Below, piece by piece: positions 7,661 through 15,064 of a DNA stretch of 18,664 nt. The notes beneath the pieces are model-generated. The model had not been told where the DNA came from. It saw only the letters and a list, made by a program, of their open reading frames with translations, and did no database searches. Source of the stretch: Actinomycetes bacterium (GTDB lineage: Bacteria; Actinomycetota; Acidimicrobiia; Acidimicrobiales; Palsa-688); assembly GCA_021816565.1 (NCBI GenBank), contig JAKAXN010000054.1:1-18664 (forward strand). Direction: 5' to 3'. The translations under genes and the position numbers were made by a program. Numbering within the stretch: position 1 is the first letter of the stretch; the number at the start of each line of letters is the position of its first letter.

Positions 7661-8284
7661 ATGGGAAAAATGGGAGTGTTGGTCGCGGCGGGAGTCGTCG
7701 CCCTGGCCGCCGGCTGCAGCTCGTCGCACAACGCGGCCGGCCCGACCACATCGTCAACGGCGGTCCCGCCCGCTTCGTCGGTGACGGTGGCCCCGGCCAC
7801 TACGGTGGCGCCCACCACGTCCAGCACCGCGGCGGCCAGCACCACCACCGTGGCGTCCGGCCCGCAGCCGTGCCCGACGGCGGCGCTCACCGCCGCCCTG
7901 GGCTCGCCGAACGGGGCGGCCGGCACCGTCTACTACGACCTGGTGCTGACCAACAAGGGCTCCGCCACCTGCACGCTGACCGGCTACCCGGGGGTGTCGT
8001 TCGTGACCGGGTCGAGCGGCACCCAGGTGGGCGCCGCCGCCACCCGGACCCCGGGGACCGCGGCGCCGGTGACGCTGTCGCCGGGCCAGTCGGCGGCCGC
8101 CCCGCTGGGCATCGTGGTGGCCAGCAACTACGGCCCGAGCTGCCAGATCACCGCGGTCAACGGACTGCGGGTCTACCCGCCCGGCCAGACCGCCGCGCTG
8201 TTCGTCGCCCACAGCGGCGAGGGCTGCGCCAACAGCTCCGACGTGGTGCTGCACATCGGCCCGCTGGCCGCCGCCGCCAGCTGA
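7661..8284 (+). CDS. Secreted lipoprotein with DUF4232 domain
   Basis: This 207-residue protein is predicted to be exported and lipid-anchored. The N terminus is a short basic stretch, a hydrophobic segment (VLVAAGVVALAAG) and a lipobox ending LAAGC, so lipidation is expected at C19. A Ser/Thr/Pro/Ala-rich linker of about 50 residues follows, then a domain from roughly residue 70 to 205 that matches DUF4232. The match rests on the initial PCPTAAL, the strand YYDLVLTNKGSATCTLTGYPGVSFV, a central SPGQSAAAPLGI, and four cysteines that could form two disulfides. Function of DUF4232 is not established; it is common in actinobacterial envelope lipoproteins. The ATG is supported by GGAGG 10 bases upstream. 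A strong hairpin terminator follows the stop. Confidence 0.87.
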   Translation: MGKMGVLVAAGVVALAAGCSSSHNAAGPTTSSTAVPPASSVTVAPATTVAPTTSSTAAASTTTVASGPQPCPTAALTAALGSPNGAAGTVYYDLVLTNKGSATCTLTGYPGVSFVTGSSGTQVGAAATRTPGTAAPVTLSPGQSAAAPLGIVVASNYGPSCQITAVNGLRVYPPGQTAALFVAHSGEGCANSSDVVLHIGPLAAAAS

Positions 8285-8297
8285 GCTGAGAGAGTGA

Positions 8298-8331
8298 GAA
8301 ACCCCTGGTCGGGGCGCTGACCAGGGGTTTC
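8298..8331. terminator. Strong bidirectional hairpin terminator
   Basis: GAAACCCCTGGTC (8298-8310) and GACCAGGGGTTTC (8319-8331) are perfect 13-base arms around an 8-base loop. The hairpin lies between the 3' end of the plus-strand lipoprotein gene and the 3' end of the minus-strand tRNA-Ser, so it can serve both. The outer AAA/TTT pairs supply a short T run on either strand. Confidence 0.85.
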
Positions 8332-8342
8332 GTCACTCGGTG

Positions 8343-8428
8343 CGGAGGGAGTGGGATTTGAACCCACGGTGCCCAAAGGACACAACGGTTTTCGAGACCG
8401 TCCGATTCGGCCGCTCTCGCATCCCTCC
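8343..8428 (-). tRNA. tRNA-Ser, anticodon CGA
   Basis: The minus strand folds into a class II tRNA. The acceptor arms GGAGGGA and TCCCTCC pair fully and are followed by discriminator G at 8343. The anticodon stem ACGGT/ACCGT encloses the loop CTCGAAA with anticodon CGA at 8394-8392. The variable arm is long, as in serine tRNAs, and the T arm is GTGGG-TTCAAAT-CCCAC. It decodes UCG serine codons. CCA is not encoded; the genomic sequence after the discriminator reads CAC, so CCA must be added after transcription. Confidence 0.96.
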
Positions 8429-8439
8429 TCGGCCCATCG

Positions 8440-8445
8440 AGACTA
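8440..8445 (-). promoter_or_regulatory. -10-like element (TAGTCT) for tRNA-Ser
   Basis: TAGTCT lies 11 bases upstream of the mature tRNA 5' end, leaving a short leader for RNase P. No convincing -35 is visible. The region abuts the stop codon of the upstream gene. Confidence 0.4.
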
Positions 8446-8460
8446 CAACACCGGGCCCGA

Positions 8461-9006
8461 TCAGGGGCTGTAGCTGCCGACCCCCGACTCGCGCAGCGAC
8501 TCCTCCAGAAGGCGCTTGGCGGTGATCAGATCCAGCCACTCGCCGTCGGCCGTCCCGGCGCTGCGCCGGCTGTGGGCGGCCAGCAACTCGCTGATCTCCG
8601 ACACCGCCGCCTGCACGACACCGCGGTCCCCGCCGGCCAGGTTCCACAGCTCGGTGGGGCCCTGACGGCCGTACGGCGACGGGCTGCCGGCCAGCTCCCG
8701 GGCCCGGCGGGCCACGTCCCCCGGGGAGGCCCCGGCCGGGGTGTCCGTGGCCTCGGGTCCGGTCTGGTCCTCGCCGGCCAGGCCGTCGAGGTGGAGCACC
8801 GGGCGGCCCCCGATGAGCTCCTCGCCGGGGCCGGGGATGCCGGCGGTGTCCACGATGCGCTCGGTGCCGTAGAGGTGCTCCCACGCATCGGCCTCGGCCG
8901 GGCGCAGGTCGTTCCAGGCATGTCCGCTCCACCCGCAGGGGCAGGTGGCGGTGTGGGAACGGCCCCACCGCTTGATGATCACGTGATGGTCTCCGCCCCG
9001 AGACAT
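8461..9006 (-). CDS. Protein of unknown function with a possible Cys/His metal site
   Basis: I do not recognise the family of this 181-residue soluble protein. The N terminus is His-rich (H7, H8, H18) and holds a TCPCGWSGHAW segment with C22, C24 and H29, and H44 further on, a spacing compatible with one small zinc site. Short actinobacterial proteins with a CPCGW motif are common, but no role is known to me. The middle (about 65-115) is Gly/Pro/Ala-rich and probably disordered. The C-terminal third looks helical (AAVSEISELLAAH, LDLITAKRLLEESL). The start is secure: AGGAGGTGAC sits directly upstream of ATG 9006, among the best ribosome sites in the window. Its stop lies 32 bases from the tRNA-Ser gene on the same strand. 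Confidence 0.75.
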   Translation of the reverse strand: MSRGGDHHVIIKRWGRSHTATCPCGWSGHAWNDLRPAEADAWEHLYGTERIVDTAGIPGPGEELIGGRPVLHLDGLAGEDQTGPEATDTPAGASPGDVARRARELAGSPSPYGRQGPTELWNLAGGDRGVVQAAVSEISELLAAHSRRSAGTADGEWLDLITAKRLLEESLRESGVGSYSP

Positions 9007-9033
9007 GTCACCTCCTGGGTGTCGGATACGACG

Positions 9034-9039
9034 AGCGTA
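9034..9039 (-). promoter_or_regulatory. -10-like element (TACGCT) for the unknown minus-strand gene
   Basis: TACGCT on the minus strand matches TAnnnT and would give a transcript starting near 9027, with a leader of about 20 bases carrying the strong AGGAGGTGA ribosome site. Confidence 0.4.
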
Positions 9040-9085
9040 ACCCCCCGCCGGTGGGTTCCCGGACCCGGCCTCCCCGCTCATCGAG

Positions 9086-9123
9086 TGATACATATTGCCC
9101 CGAAATCGGTGCAATATGTATCA
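9086..9123. repeat. AT-rich 38-base near-perfect palindrome in a GC-rich intergenic region
   Basis: Arms of 13 bases, TGATACATATTGC (9086-9098) and GCAATATGTATCA (9111-9123), are perfect inverted repeats. Inside them, after a single mismatched pair, CCGA and TCGG continue the symmetry around a central AA. The arms are only about 30% G+C in a window that is otherwise well above 70%. It begins 79 bases upstream of the unknown minus-strand gene and 13 bases after the stop of the TIG protein gene. It could be a regulator operator, an unusual terminator, or a relic of a mobile or recombination site. Confidence 0.85.
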
Positions 9124-9136
9124 AACGTCATGGCCG

Positions 9137-10123
<987 letters not shown>

Positions 10124-10187
10124 GCTGCTCCCTCCTACCCCGGCGCCGGGGCCCGGACACCGGCGGGGACCGCCCCAGGTTGCCACC

Positions 10188-10193
10188 AGGTTA
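10188..10193 (-). promoter_or_regulatory. -10-like element (TAACCT) for the TIG membrane protein gene
   Basis: TAACCT on the minus strand matches TAnnnT and would start a transcript near 10181, leaving a leader of about 58 bases with the AGGAGG ribosome site. No clear -35 is visible. Confidence 0.35.
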
Positions 10194-10248
10194 AGGAAAT
10201 CCGTACCGCGCCGGGCGCCCCGGCGAAACTTCGGCTCATAGCCCGGCT

Positions 10249-10992
10249 GTGACGGCCGAAACACCCTGTATGAGGGCCATGCGGCCATACGTTCAGATGA
10301 CGATGTCGCCCCCTCGCGCGCTCCCCCCGGCGCCGGTCATCCCCGCCGGCTCGCTCCGCCTGTCCGGCAGCGCCGGCTGCCCCCGCTGGCGGGGCCGGCT
10401 GCACCTGGGCGCGGCGGTGGCCGCCGTCCCGGCCGGCGTGGCCCTGGTGGCCCGCCGGCCGTCGGCGCTGGTGGCCCTCTACGCCCTGGGGTTGACCGCC
10501 CAGTTCGCCGTCAGCTCCGCCTACCACCTCGTTCCCTTCGGCGCCCGGGCCCGGCGGCGGATGAGGCAGGCCGATCACGCCACCATCTACTTCTTCACCG
10601 CCGCTTCGGTGACGGTGTTCTGCCGCTACGCCGTCGGCGGTGGCCTGGGCGAGGCCGTGGGCGTGGCCGCCTGGGCCGGAGCGTCGATCGGGGTGGCCAT
10701 GAAGGTCGCGGCCTTCGACCGGTCGGCCGGGACCGGCGCGGTCCTGTACCTGCTGCTGGGCTGGCTGGCGGCGGTCACCCTGCCCCGGGCGGCCGCCCAC
10801 CTGGCGTGGTCCCAGATGGCCCTGCTCGGGGCGGTCGCGGCGTTCTACAGCGCCGGGGTGGTGGTCCTCTTCACCCGCCGCCCCGACCCGGCGCCGGCGA
10901 CCTTCGGCTACCACGAGGTGTGGCACGCCGCGGTGGTGGCCGCCTCGGCGTGCTACTTCGCCCTGGTGTGGGGGATGGTCCGTCCGGTTTAG
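10249..10992 (+). CDS. Hemolysin III / PAQR-type seven-helix membrane protein
   Basis: This integral membrane protein of up to 247 residues belongs to the HlyIII/YqfA superfamily, bacterial relatives of adiponectin receptors; the biological role in bacteria is not settled. Superfamily metal-site positions are present: SSAYH with S90 and H93, QADH with D109 and H110, and FGYHEVWH with H222 and H226. Between these are about seven hydrophobic helices. Conserved sequence begins near RWRGRLH (about residue 46), so the true start is uncertain. GTG 10249 is the longest option; ATG at 10270, 10279, 10297 or 10303 would shorten the poorly conserved N terminus. A TACGTT hexamer at 10288-10293 could serve a short or leaderless transcript starting near 10303. 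The next gene begins 32 bases downstream, suggesting co-transcription with the antiporter. Confidence 0.83.
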   Translation: MTAETPCMRAMRPYVQMTMSPPRALPPAPVIPAGSLRLSGSAGCPRWRGRLHLGAAVAAVPAGVALVARRPSALVALYALGLTAQFAVSSAYHLVPFGARARRRMRQADHATIYFFTAASVTVFCRYAVGGGLGEAVGVAAWAGASIGVAMKVAAFDRSAGTGAVLYLLLGWLAAVTLPRAAAHLAWSQMALLGAVAAFYSAGVVVLFTRRPDPAPATFGYHEVWHAAVVAASACYFALVWGMVRPV

Positions 10993-11024
10993 TCCAGACC
11001 CTGCCGGGGGAAGCATCACCAACC

Positions 11025-13238
11025 GTGCCGAGCCACGACCTGCTGGTCCTGTGGACGCAGATCGCGTCGCTCCTCTTCACGGCGCGCCTGCTGGGCGCGC
11101 TGGCCAACCGGGTGGGCCAGCCGGCGGTGGCCGGCGAGCTGACCGCCGGCCTTCTGCTGGGCCCGTCGGTGTTCGGCCACCTGTACCCGGCCGGCTTCCA
11201 CTGGCTGTTCCCCGGAGCCGGGGGCTCCATCCCGCTGACCGCCCTGACGTCCATCAGCCTGGTGGGCCTCCTGGTGGCCATCGGCGCCGAGACCGACCTA
11301 CCCCTCATCCGCCGGCTGGGTCGGGCGGCCACCTCCGTCACCGCAGCCAGCCTGCTGGTGCCCCTGGCGGCCGGCGCCGCGGTCGCGGTGGTCCTGCCCC
11401 GCGATCTCAAGGGGCCCCACGCATCCATCACCCCGTTCGTCGTCGTGGTGGCCGGCTCCGTGGCGGTCACGTCGCTGCCGGTCATCGCCAAGATCGTCTC
11501 GGATCTGGGCCTGGTCCGGCGCAACGTGGGGCAGATGGCCATCGCCACCGGGACCGCCCACGACGCCGTGGGCTTCGTGCTGGTGGCCCTGGCCACCGGC
11601 CTGGCCGGCAACCGCGGCGGGTCGGCCGGCCGGGTGGCCGTGGCGCTGGTCGGGGTGGCCGGCGTCAGCGCCGTGATCCTCACCGCCGGCCAGCGGGTAT
11701 TCGACCACTCGCTGCGCCGGGTCCGCCGCCACGGTCCCAACGTCACCGGCTCCCTGACCGTCTGCGTGGTCGGCGCCACGGTGGCGGCGGCGGTGATGCA
11801 GGCGTTCGGGGTGGAGGGGGCGCTGGGGGCGTTCGTGGCCGGGGTGGCGCTCGGCCGGTCCCGGTTCCAGCTGGGCCGGGCGGTGTCGGTGCTCAACACC
11901 ATGACCACCACCATCTTCGCCCCGCTGTACTTCTCCACCGCCGGGCTCAAGGTCGACCTCGGGGTCCTCGGGCGGGGCCCGGTGGCGGTGGCCTTCGGCG
12001 CCGTCCTGGCGGTGGCGGTGGTGGCCAAGTTCGCCGGCGCCGCCATCGGCGGGCTCGTGGCCCGCCTGCCCCGGCGGGAGATCGTGGCCCTCGGGGTCGG
12101 GCTCAACGGGCGGGGTGCCCTGCAGGTGGTGCTGGCCACCGCCGGGCTGGGCATCGGCGTGCTCACCACCGCCTCTTACACGGTGATCATCCTCATGTCG
12201 GTGGTGACCTCGCTGGCCGTCCCCCCGCTGCTGCGCCTGACGCTGGGCGGGTGGGCCGGCACCGAGGAGGAGCAGGAGCGCCTGGGTCGGGAGGAGCAGC
12301 TGGAGCGCAACGTGGTGGTACGGGGCCAGCGGCTGCTCCTGGCCAGCCGGGGCAGCCGCAGCTCCATCGTGGCCGCCGAGTTGCTGGCCGCGGCCTGGCC
12401 GGAGGAGACAGCGGTGACGGTGCTGTCCATCGGCGGCGCCGCCACGGGGGAGGTGCCGCCGGCGGTGCAGGCCATCCTCGACGTGCTGGCCGACCGCCCG
12501 GTGGAGCACCGCCGGCTGCGCTCGGAGTCGGTGGCGGAGGAGATCCTGGCCGAGGCCAACCTGGGCTACGGGGCCATCGCGGTGGGCGCCGCCGACGAGC
12601 CGGAGGGCGGCCACCTGCTGTCCCCCGTGCTCGACGAGCTGCTGATGCGCAGCCCGCTGCCGGTCATCATCGTGCGCCGGCCCCGCCTCGACGGGGCGGC
12701 CATGCCCGGGGCGTTCCAGAAGGTGCTGGTGCCGGTCACCGGCACCCCCTCGTCGCGTGCCGGCCAGGAAGTGGCCTGCAACGTCAGCCTGTCGCTCGGC
12801 ACGCAGGTGGTGCTGGCCCACGTGGTCACCCGCGGCGACGGCGATGGCCGCTGCGCCGGCGCCGCGCTGGCGACGGTGGGTGCCGGGGCCCGCCCCGCCC
12901 CGCCCCCGGCCCCGCCCCGGCGGGAGCTGGCCGCCGCCGAGGGCGGCGCCCAGGTCGTGCTGCGCGGCGCCTGGGAGACGGCCATCGACATGGGCGTCGA
13001 GCCGGAGGTGGTGGTCCGCCACGGCCGCTCGGCCGGCGACGAGATCCTGGCCGCCGCGCAGGAGGCCGGAGCCGACGTGCTGGCCCTCGGGGCCACCGTC
13101 CGCCAGGTGGAGGGCCGGCCGTTCCTCGGTCACACGGTGGAGCAGGTGCTGGCCCGCTCCGACGCCACCGTGGTGGTCGTGGCCCTGCCCGAGCACGGCT
13201 CCAAGCTGGGCTCGGTGATGGCCGAGACCGCCGGCTGA
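11025..13238 (+). CDS. CPA2-family cation/proton antiporter with C-terminal Usp-like domains
   Basis: This 737-residue membrane antiporter is expected to exchange Na+ or K+ for protons. The first about 400 residues hold around 12 hydrophobic helices with the family landmarks GQPAVAGELTAGLLLGPS, ASLLVPL, TAHDAVGFV with D180, GAFVAGVALGR, LYFSTAGLKVDL and LNGRGALQVV (N361-G364). At the ion-binding helix the usual Asp-Asp or Asn-Asp pair is His179-Asp180. Two universal-stress-protein-like domains follow: one from about 428, and one from about 563 (FQKVLVPVTG) ending DATVVVVALPE. The second contains a Pro/Ala insertion near 622-632 coded by C-rich DNA. Such C-terminal domains are usually regulatory nucleotide sensors. 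GTG 11025 is the first start after the upstream stop and has GGGGGAAG about 13 bases upstream. A 20-base tandem duplication covers the stop codon. Confidence 0.87.
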   Translation: MPSHDLLVLWTQIASLLFTARLLGALANRVGQPAVAGELTAGLLLGPSVFGHLYPAGFHWLFPGAGGSIPLTALTSISLVGLLVAIGAETDLPLIRRLGRAATSVTAASLLVPLAAGAAVAVVLPRDLKGPHASITPFVVVVAGSVAVTSLPVIAKIVSDLGLVRRNVGQMAIATGTAHDAVGFVLVALATGLAGNRGGSAGRVAVALVGVAGVSAVILTAGQRVFDHSLRRVRRHGPNVTGSLTVCVVGATVAAAVMQAFGVEGALGAFVAGVALGRSRFQLGRAVSVLNTMTTTIFAPLYFSTAGLKVDLGVLGRGPVAVAFGAVLAVAVVAKFAGAAIGGLVARLPRREIVALGVGLNGRGALQVVLATAGLGIGVLTTASYTVIILMSVVTSLAVPPLLRLTLGGWAGTEEEQERLGREEQLERNVVVRGQRLLLASRGSRSSIVAAELLAAAWPEETAVTVLSIGGAATGEVPPAVQAILDVLADRPVEHRRLRSESVAEEILAEANLGYGAIAVGAADEPEGGHLLSPVLDELLMRSPLPVIIVRRPRLDGAAMPGAFQKVLVPVTGTPSSRAGQEVACNVSLSLGTQVVLAHVVTRGDGDGRCAGAALATVGAGARPAPPPAPPRRELAAAEGGAQVVLRGAWETAIDMGVEPEVVVRHGRSAGDEILAAAQEAGADVLALGATVRQVEGRPFLGHTVEQVLARSDATVVVVALPEHGSKLGSVMAETAG

Positions 13239-13270
13239 ACGCCGGGCGCGCCGGCCGAACGCCGGGCGCG
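13231..13270. repeat. 20-base tandem duplication across the antiporter stop codon
   Basis: 13231-13250 and 13251-13270 are identical except for one T-to-C difference at the sixth base. The T in the first copy creates the TGA stop at 13236-13238; the second copy has CGA there. The repeat lies between convergent genes. Confidence 0.9.
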
Positions 13271-13278
13271 GGAGGCCG

Positions 13279-13683
13279 TCAGCGCCGGTCGCGCAGGCGC
13301 AGCCACACCGACTTGCAGTGCTCGGAGCTGCGCCGCACCCCCCACTCGCCGGACAGGGCTTCGATGATCTGCAGGCCCCGCCCGTGCTCGGCGTAGCGCG
13401 ACGGGGACTCCGGCGCCGGCAGGTCCCGGGTGCCGTCGGTGACCTCGATGAGAACCTCGCCGGCGGCGTCCCTGACCGTCACCAGGCACTCGGTGGAGTC
13501 GGTGTGCACCGCGACGTTGGCCACCAGTTCGGTCACGCACAGGGTGGCGGCGTCCTCCAGCGCCCCGTGCGGGGAGCGCCTCAGGAAGTCGCGCACGAAC
13601 CGGCGGGCGTGCGCCGCGCTGGCCGGCTCGGCCGGGAGTCTGATGGTTTCCTCCGCCTGGAAGGGAACGTCGCCTCGTTCCAC
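13279..13683 (-). CDS. RsbW-like serine/threonine kinase or anti-sigma factor (HATPase domain)
   Basis: This 134-residue single-domain GHKL ATPase is of the SpoIIAB/RsbW class, proteins that bind sigma factors or phosphorylate anti-sigma-antagonists in stress and development signalling. The N box TELVANVAVH (E52, N56), the G1 box EVTDG (D83) and the G2 box HGRGLQIIEAL (G101, G103) are all present, and length fits the family. No sigma factor or STAS antagonist lies nearby, so the partner must be elsewhere; many actinomycetes carry numerous orphan copies. The GTG start has GGAGG immediately adjacent, which is too close for good spacing, so GAGGG about 12 bases further up may act instead. It is divergent from the FmdB gene with 88 bases between, and convergent with the antiporter. 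Confidence 0.85.
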   Translation of the reverse strand: MERGDVPFQAEETIRLPAEPASAAHARRFVRDFLRRSPHGALEDAATLCVTELVANVAVHTDSTECLVTVRDAAGEVLIEVTDGTRDLPAPESPSRYAEHGRGLQIIEALSGEWGVRRSSEHCKSVWLRLRDRR

Positions 13684-13757
13684 CCTCCGGTCCTACCCTC
13701 TTCAGCGGCGTTCCAAGACCGGCGCGCCCGCGTGCCGGGATCGGTCGCCGGCGGGCC

Positions 13758-13763
13758 TACTCT
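13758..13763 (+). promoter_or_regulatory. -10-like element (TACTCT) for the FmdB gene
   Basis: TACTCT matches TAnnnT and ends 8 bases before ATG 13772, with no Shine-Dalgarno sequence, consistent with a leaderless or near-leaderless transcript. Confidence 0.4.
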
Positions 13764-13771
13764 CTACGGCG

Positions 13772-13996
13772 ATGCCCGTCTACGAGTACCTGTGCCGCAC
13801 CTGCGACAGCCGATTCGAGGCCCGGCGCTCCATGAGCGAGGCCGCCGCGCCCATCGACTGCCCGGAGGGCCATCCCGACACCACCCGGCTGCTTTCGGTG
13901 TTCGCATCCGTCGGTCGCTCGACCGCCGGTTCCGCCCCAGCGCCGGCTCCCCGGCCGGTGGGGGGCTGCGGGGGCGCCTGCGCCTGCGCCGGATAG
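13772..13996 (+). CDS. FmdB-family zinc-ribbon protein
   Basis: This 74-residue protein matches the small FmdB/CxxC_CxxC_SSSS family, named from a putative regulator of formamidase genes but of unproven general function. The opening MPVYEYLCRTCDSRFE is diagnostic, with the first metal pair C8 and C11. The second half of the ribbon reads C30-P-E-G-H34 rather than CPxC, so a histidine probably replaces the fourth cysteine. The C terminus is an Ala/Pro linker ending in a Gly/Cys-rich tail (GGCGGACACAG), a frequent ending in this family. The ATG is fixed by homology. There is no ribosome site; a TACTCT hexamer ends 8 bases upstream. Confidence 0.88.
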   Translation: MPVYEYLCRTCDSRFEARRSMSEAAAPIDCPEGHPDTTRLLSVFASVGRSTAGSAPAPAPRPVGGCGGACACAG

Positions 13997-14010
13997 CGGC
14001 CGACCGTCGG

Positions 14011-14016
14011 TAGGGT
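14011..14016 (+). promoter_or_regulatory. -10-like element (TAGGGT) for the PF10118-type gene
   Basis: TAGGGT matches TAnnnT and would start a transcript near 14023, with a leader of about 64 bases that contains a hairpin and a strong ribosome site. Confidence 0.35.
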
Positions 14017-14054
14017 AAATCCCGCAGGGTTTGGGTACCACCGCCTCGACGGGC

Positions 14055-14070
14055 GCTTCCGGCGGGAAGC
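14055..14070 (+). promoter_or_regulatory. 5'-leader hairpin just before the ribosome site
   Basis: GCTTCC and GGAAGC form a 6-base-pair stem with a GGCG loop, ending 4 bases before the GGGGAGG ribosome site of the PF10118-type gene. Its role, if any, in translation control is unknown. Confidence 0.35.
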
Positions 14071-14086
14071 CCAAGGGGAGGTGGAT

Positions 14087-14995
14087 ATGACGATCCTGGA
14101 CGCGGTTCCCGAAGGTCATGTCGAGGGCCATCCGATCGAACGGCGCATGGTGCGCTTCGACTGGTCGGAGACACCGGCGCACTGGGTGCCCGGCGACGCC
14201 TTCTCCAGCCACGTCATCAACGTCCTGCACCTGCTGCTGCCGGCCGGGGAGAGCTGGTTCATCGACGTGATCAACCGGGTCCGGCCCCAGATCACCGACG
14301 AGGAGGTCGCCGAGGCGGTGCGGCCCTTCATCCAGCAGGAGTCCTGGCACGCCCAGGCCCACCAGCGGGTGCTCGAGGCGCTGGACCAGCAGGGGGTCGA
14401 CAGCACCGGATTCACCGATCGGCTGGAGCACATGTTCAACGACGTGCTCACCCCGGACCACCGCAGCTGGCCTCCGTTCCTGCGGGCGTGGATGGAGCGG
14501 CGCAACCTGGCCGCGGTGGCGGCCATCGAGCACTTCACCGCGGTGCTGGGCCACTGGATCCTCACCAACCAGCGCCTGGACGAGCTGGGCGCCGATCCCC
14601 AGATGCTCGACCTGCTGCGCTGGCACGGCGCCGAGGAGGTCGAGCACCGGGCCCTGGTCTTCGACGCCCACCGGGCGGTGGGCGGCAGGTGGGCCCAGCG
14701 GGTGACGGCCATGCTCACGGTGGCGCCCATGCTCACCTGGTACTGGGTGACGGGGGTTCGCTACCTGGCCGCCCACGATCCCCGCTACCCGGCCGGGTCG
14801 CCCAGCTGGCGGGAGTACTTCAAGGCCGCATCCGACGGCCGGCTGCCCACCCTGAAGCAGCTGTTCGACCGGGTGCCCCGCTACATGAAGCCGTCGTACC
14901 ACCCGAGCCAGGACTTCTCCACCGAGATGGCCCTGGAGTACATCGCCCGCTCCCCGGCGGCCCAGGAGGCCATGAGCCGCCGCAACAGCCGGTAA
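14087..14995 (+). CDS. Predicted metal-dependent hydrolase of the PF10118 (COG3687) family, ferritin-like
   Basis: This 302-residue, mainly helical protein belongs to a widespread family annotated as metal-dependent hydrolase but of unknown reaction. The pattern suggests a ferritin-like carboxylate-bridged metal site: E55 in GESWF, E85 and H88 in QQESWHAQAH, E148-H149 in IEHF, and E184 with H187 in EEVEHR, i.e. two ExxH motifs plus extra glutamates. A hydrophobic stretch near 207-225 (AMLTVAPMLTWYWVTGVRYL) may contact membrane. The ATG is preceded by GGGGAGGTGGAT, a strong ribosome site; a GTG 6 bases upstream in the same frame lies inside that site and is less likely. The gene stands alone on the plus strand, convergent with tadA. 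Confidence 0.82.
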   Translation: MTILDAVPEGHVEGHPIERRMVRFDWSETPAHWVPGDAFSSHVINVLHLLLPAGESWFIDVINRVRPQITDEEVAEAVRPFIQQESWHAQAHQRVLEALDQQGVDSTGFTDRLEHMFNDVLTPDHRSWPPFLRAWMERRNLAAVAAIEHFTAVLGHWILTNQRLDELGADPQMLDLLRWHGAEEVEHRALVFDAHRAVGGRWAQRVTAMLTVAPMLTWYWVTGVRYLAAHDPRYPAGSPSWREYFKAASDGRLPTLKQLFDRVPRYMKPSYHPSQDFSTEMALEYIARSPAAQEAMSRRNSR

Positions 14996-15003
14996 CCCTC
15001 GCC

Positions 15004-15064
15004 GAGCCCGCCGCCGGGGCGGGTGGCGGACCGAGCGGGGCGGGTGGCGCCGGCGAGCGGGCTC
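15004..15064. repeat. GC-rich repeat block between convergent genes; possible terminator
   Basis: GGGGCGGGTGGCG occurs twice (15016-15028 and 15037-15049). The block is flanked by GAGCCCGC near 15004 and GCGGGCTC ending at 15064, which could pair as a long stem across both gene ends. Termination is plausible but not certain. Confidence 0.35.

Noticed and set aside
9007..9114. N-terminal extension of the CPCGW protein up to 9114, through the palindrome
   Set aside because: The extension has a TTG start, no ribosome site and would run through the AT-rich palindrome, whereas ATG 9006 has an excellent ribosome site.
9086..9123. Reading the palindrome as a chromosome-dimer resolution (dif) or ParB (parS) site
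   Set aside because: The sequence does not match the dif or parS consensus forms I know, and no xer or par gene is nearby.
11298..13196. Minus-strand open frame of 632 codons opposite the antiporter
   Set aside because: Repetitive His/Gln/Gly/Arg shadow sequence with no family resemblance; the plus-strand antiporter is convincing.
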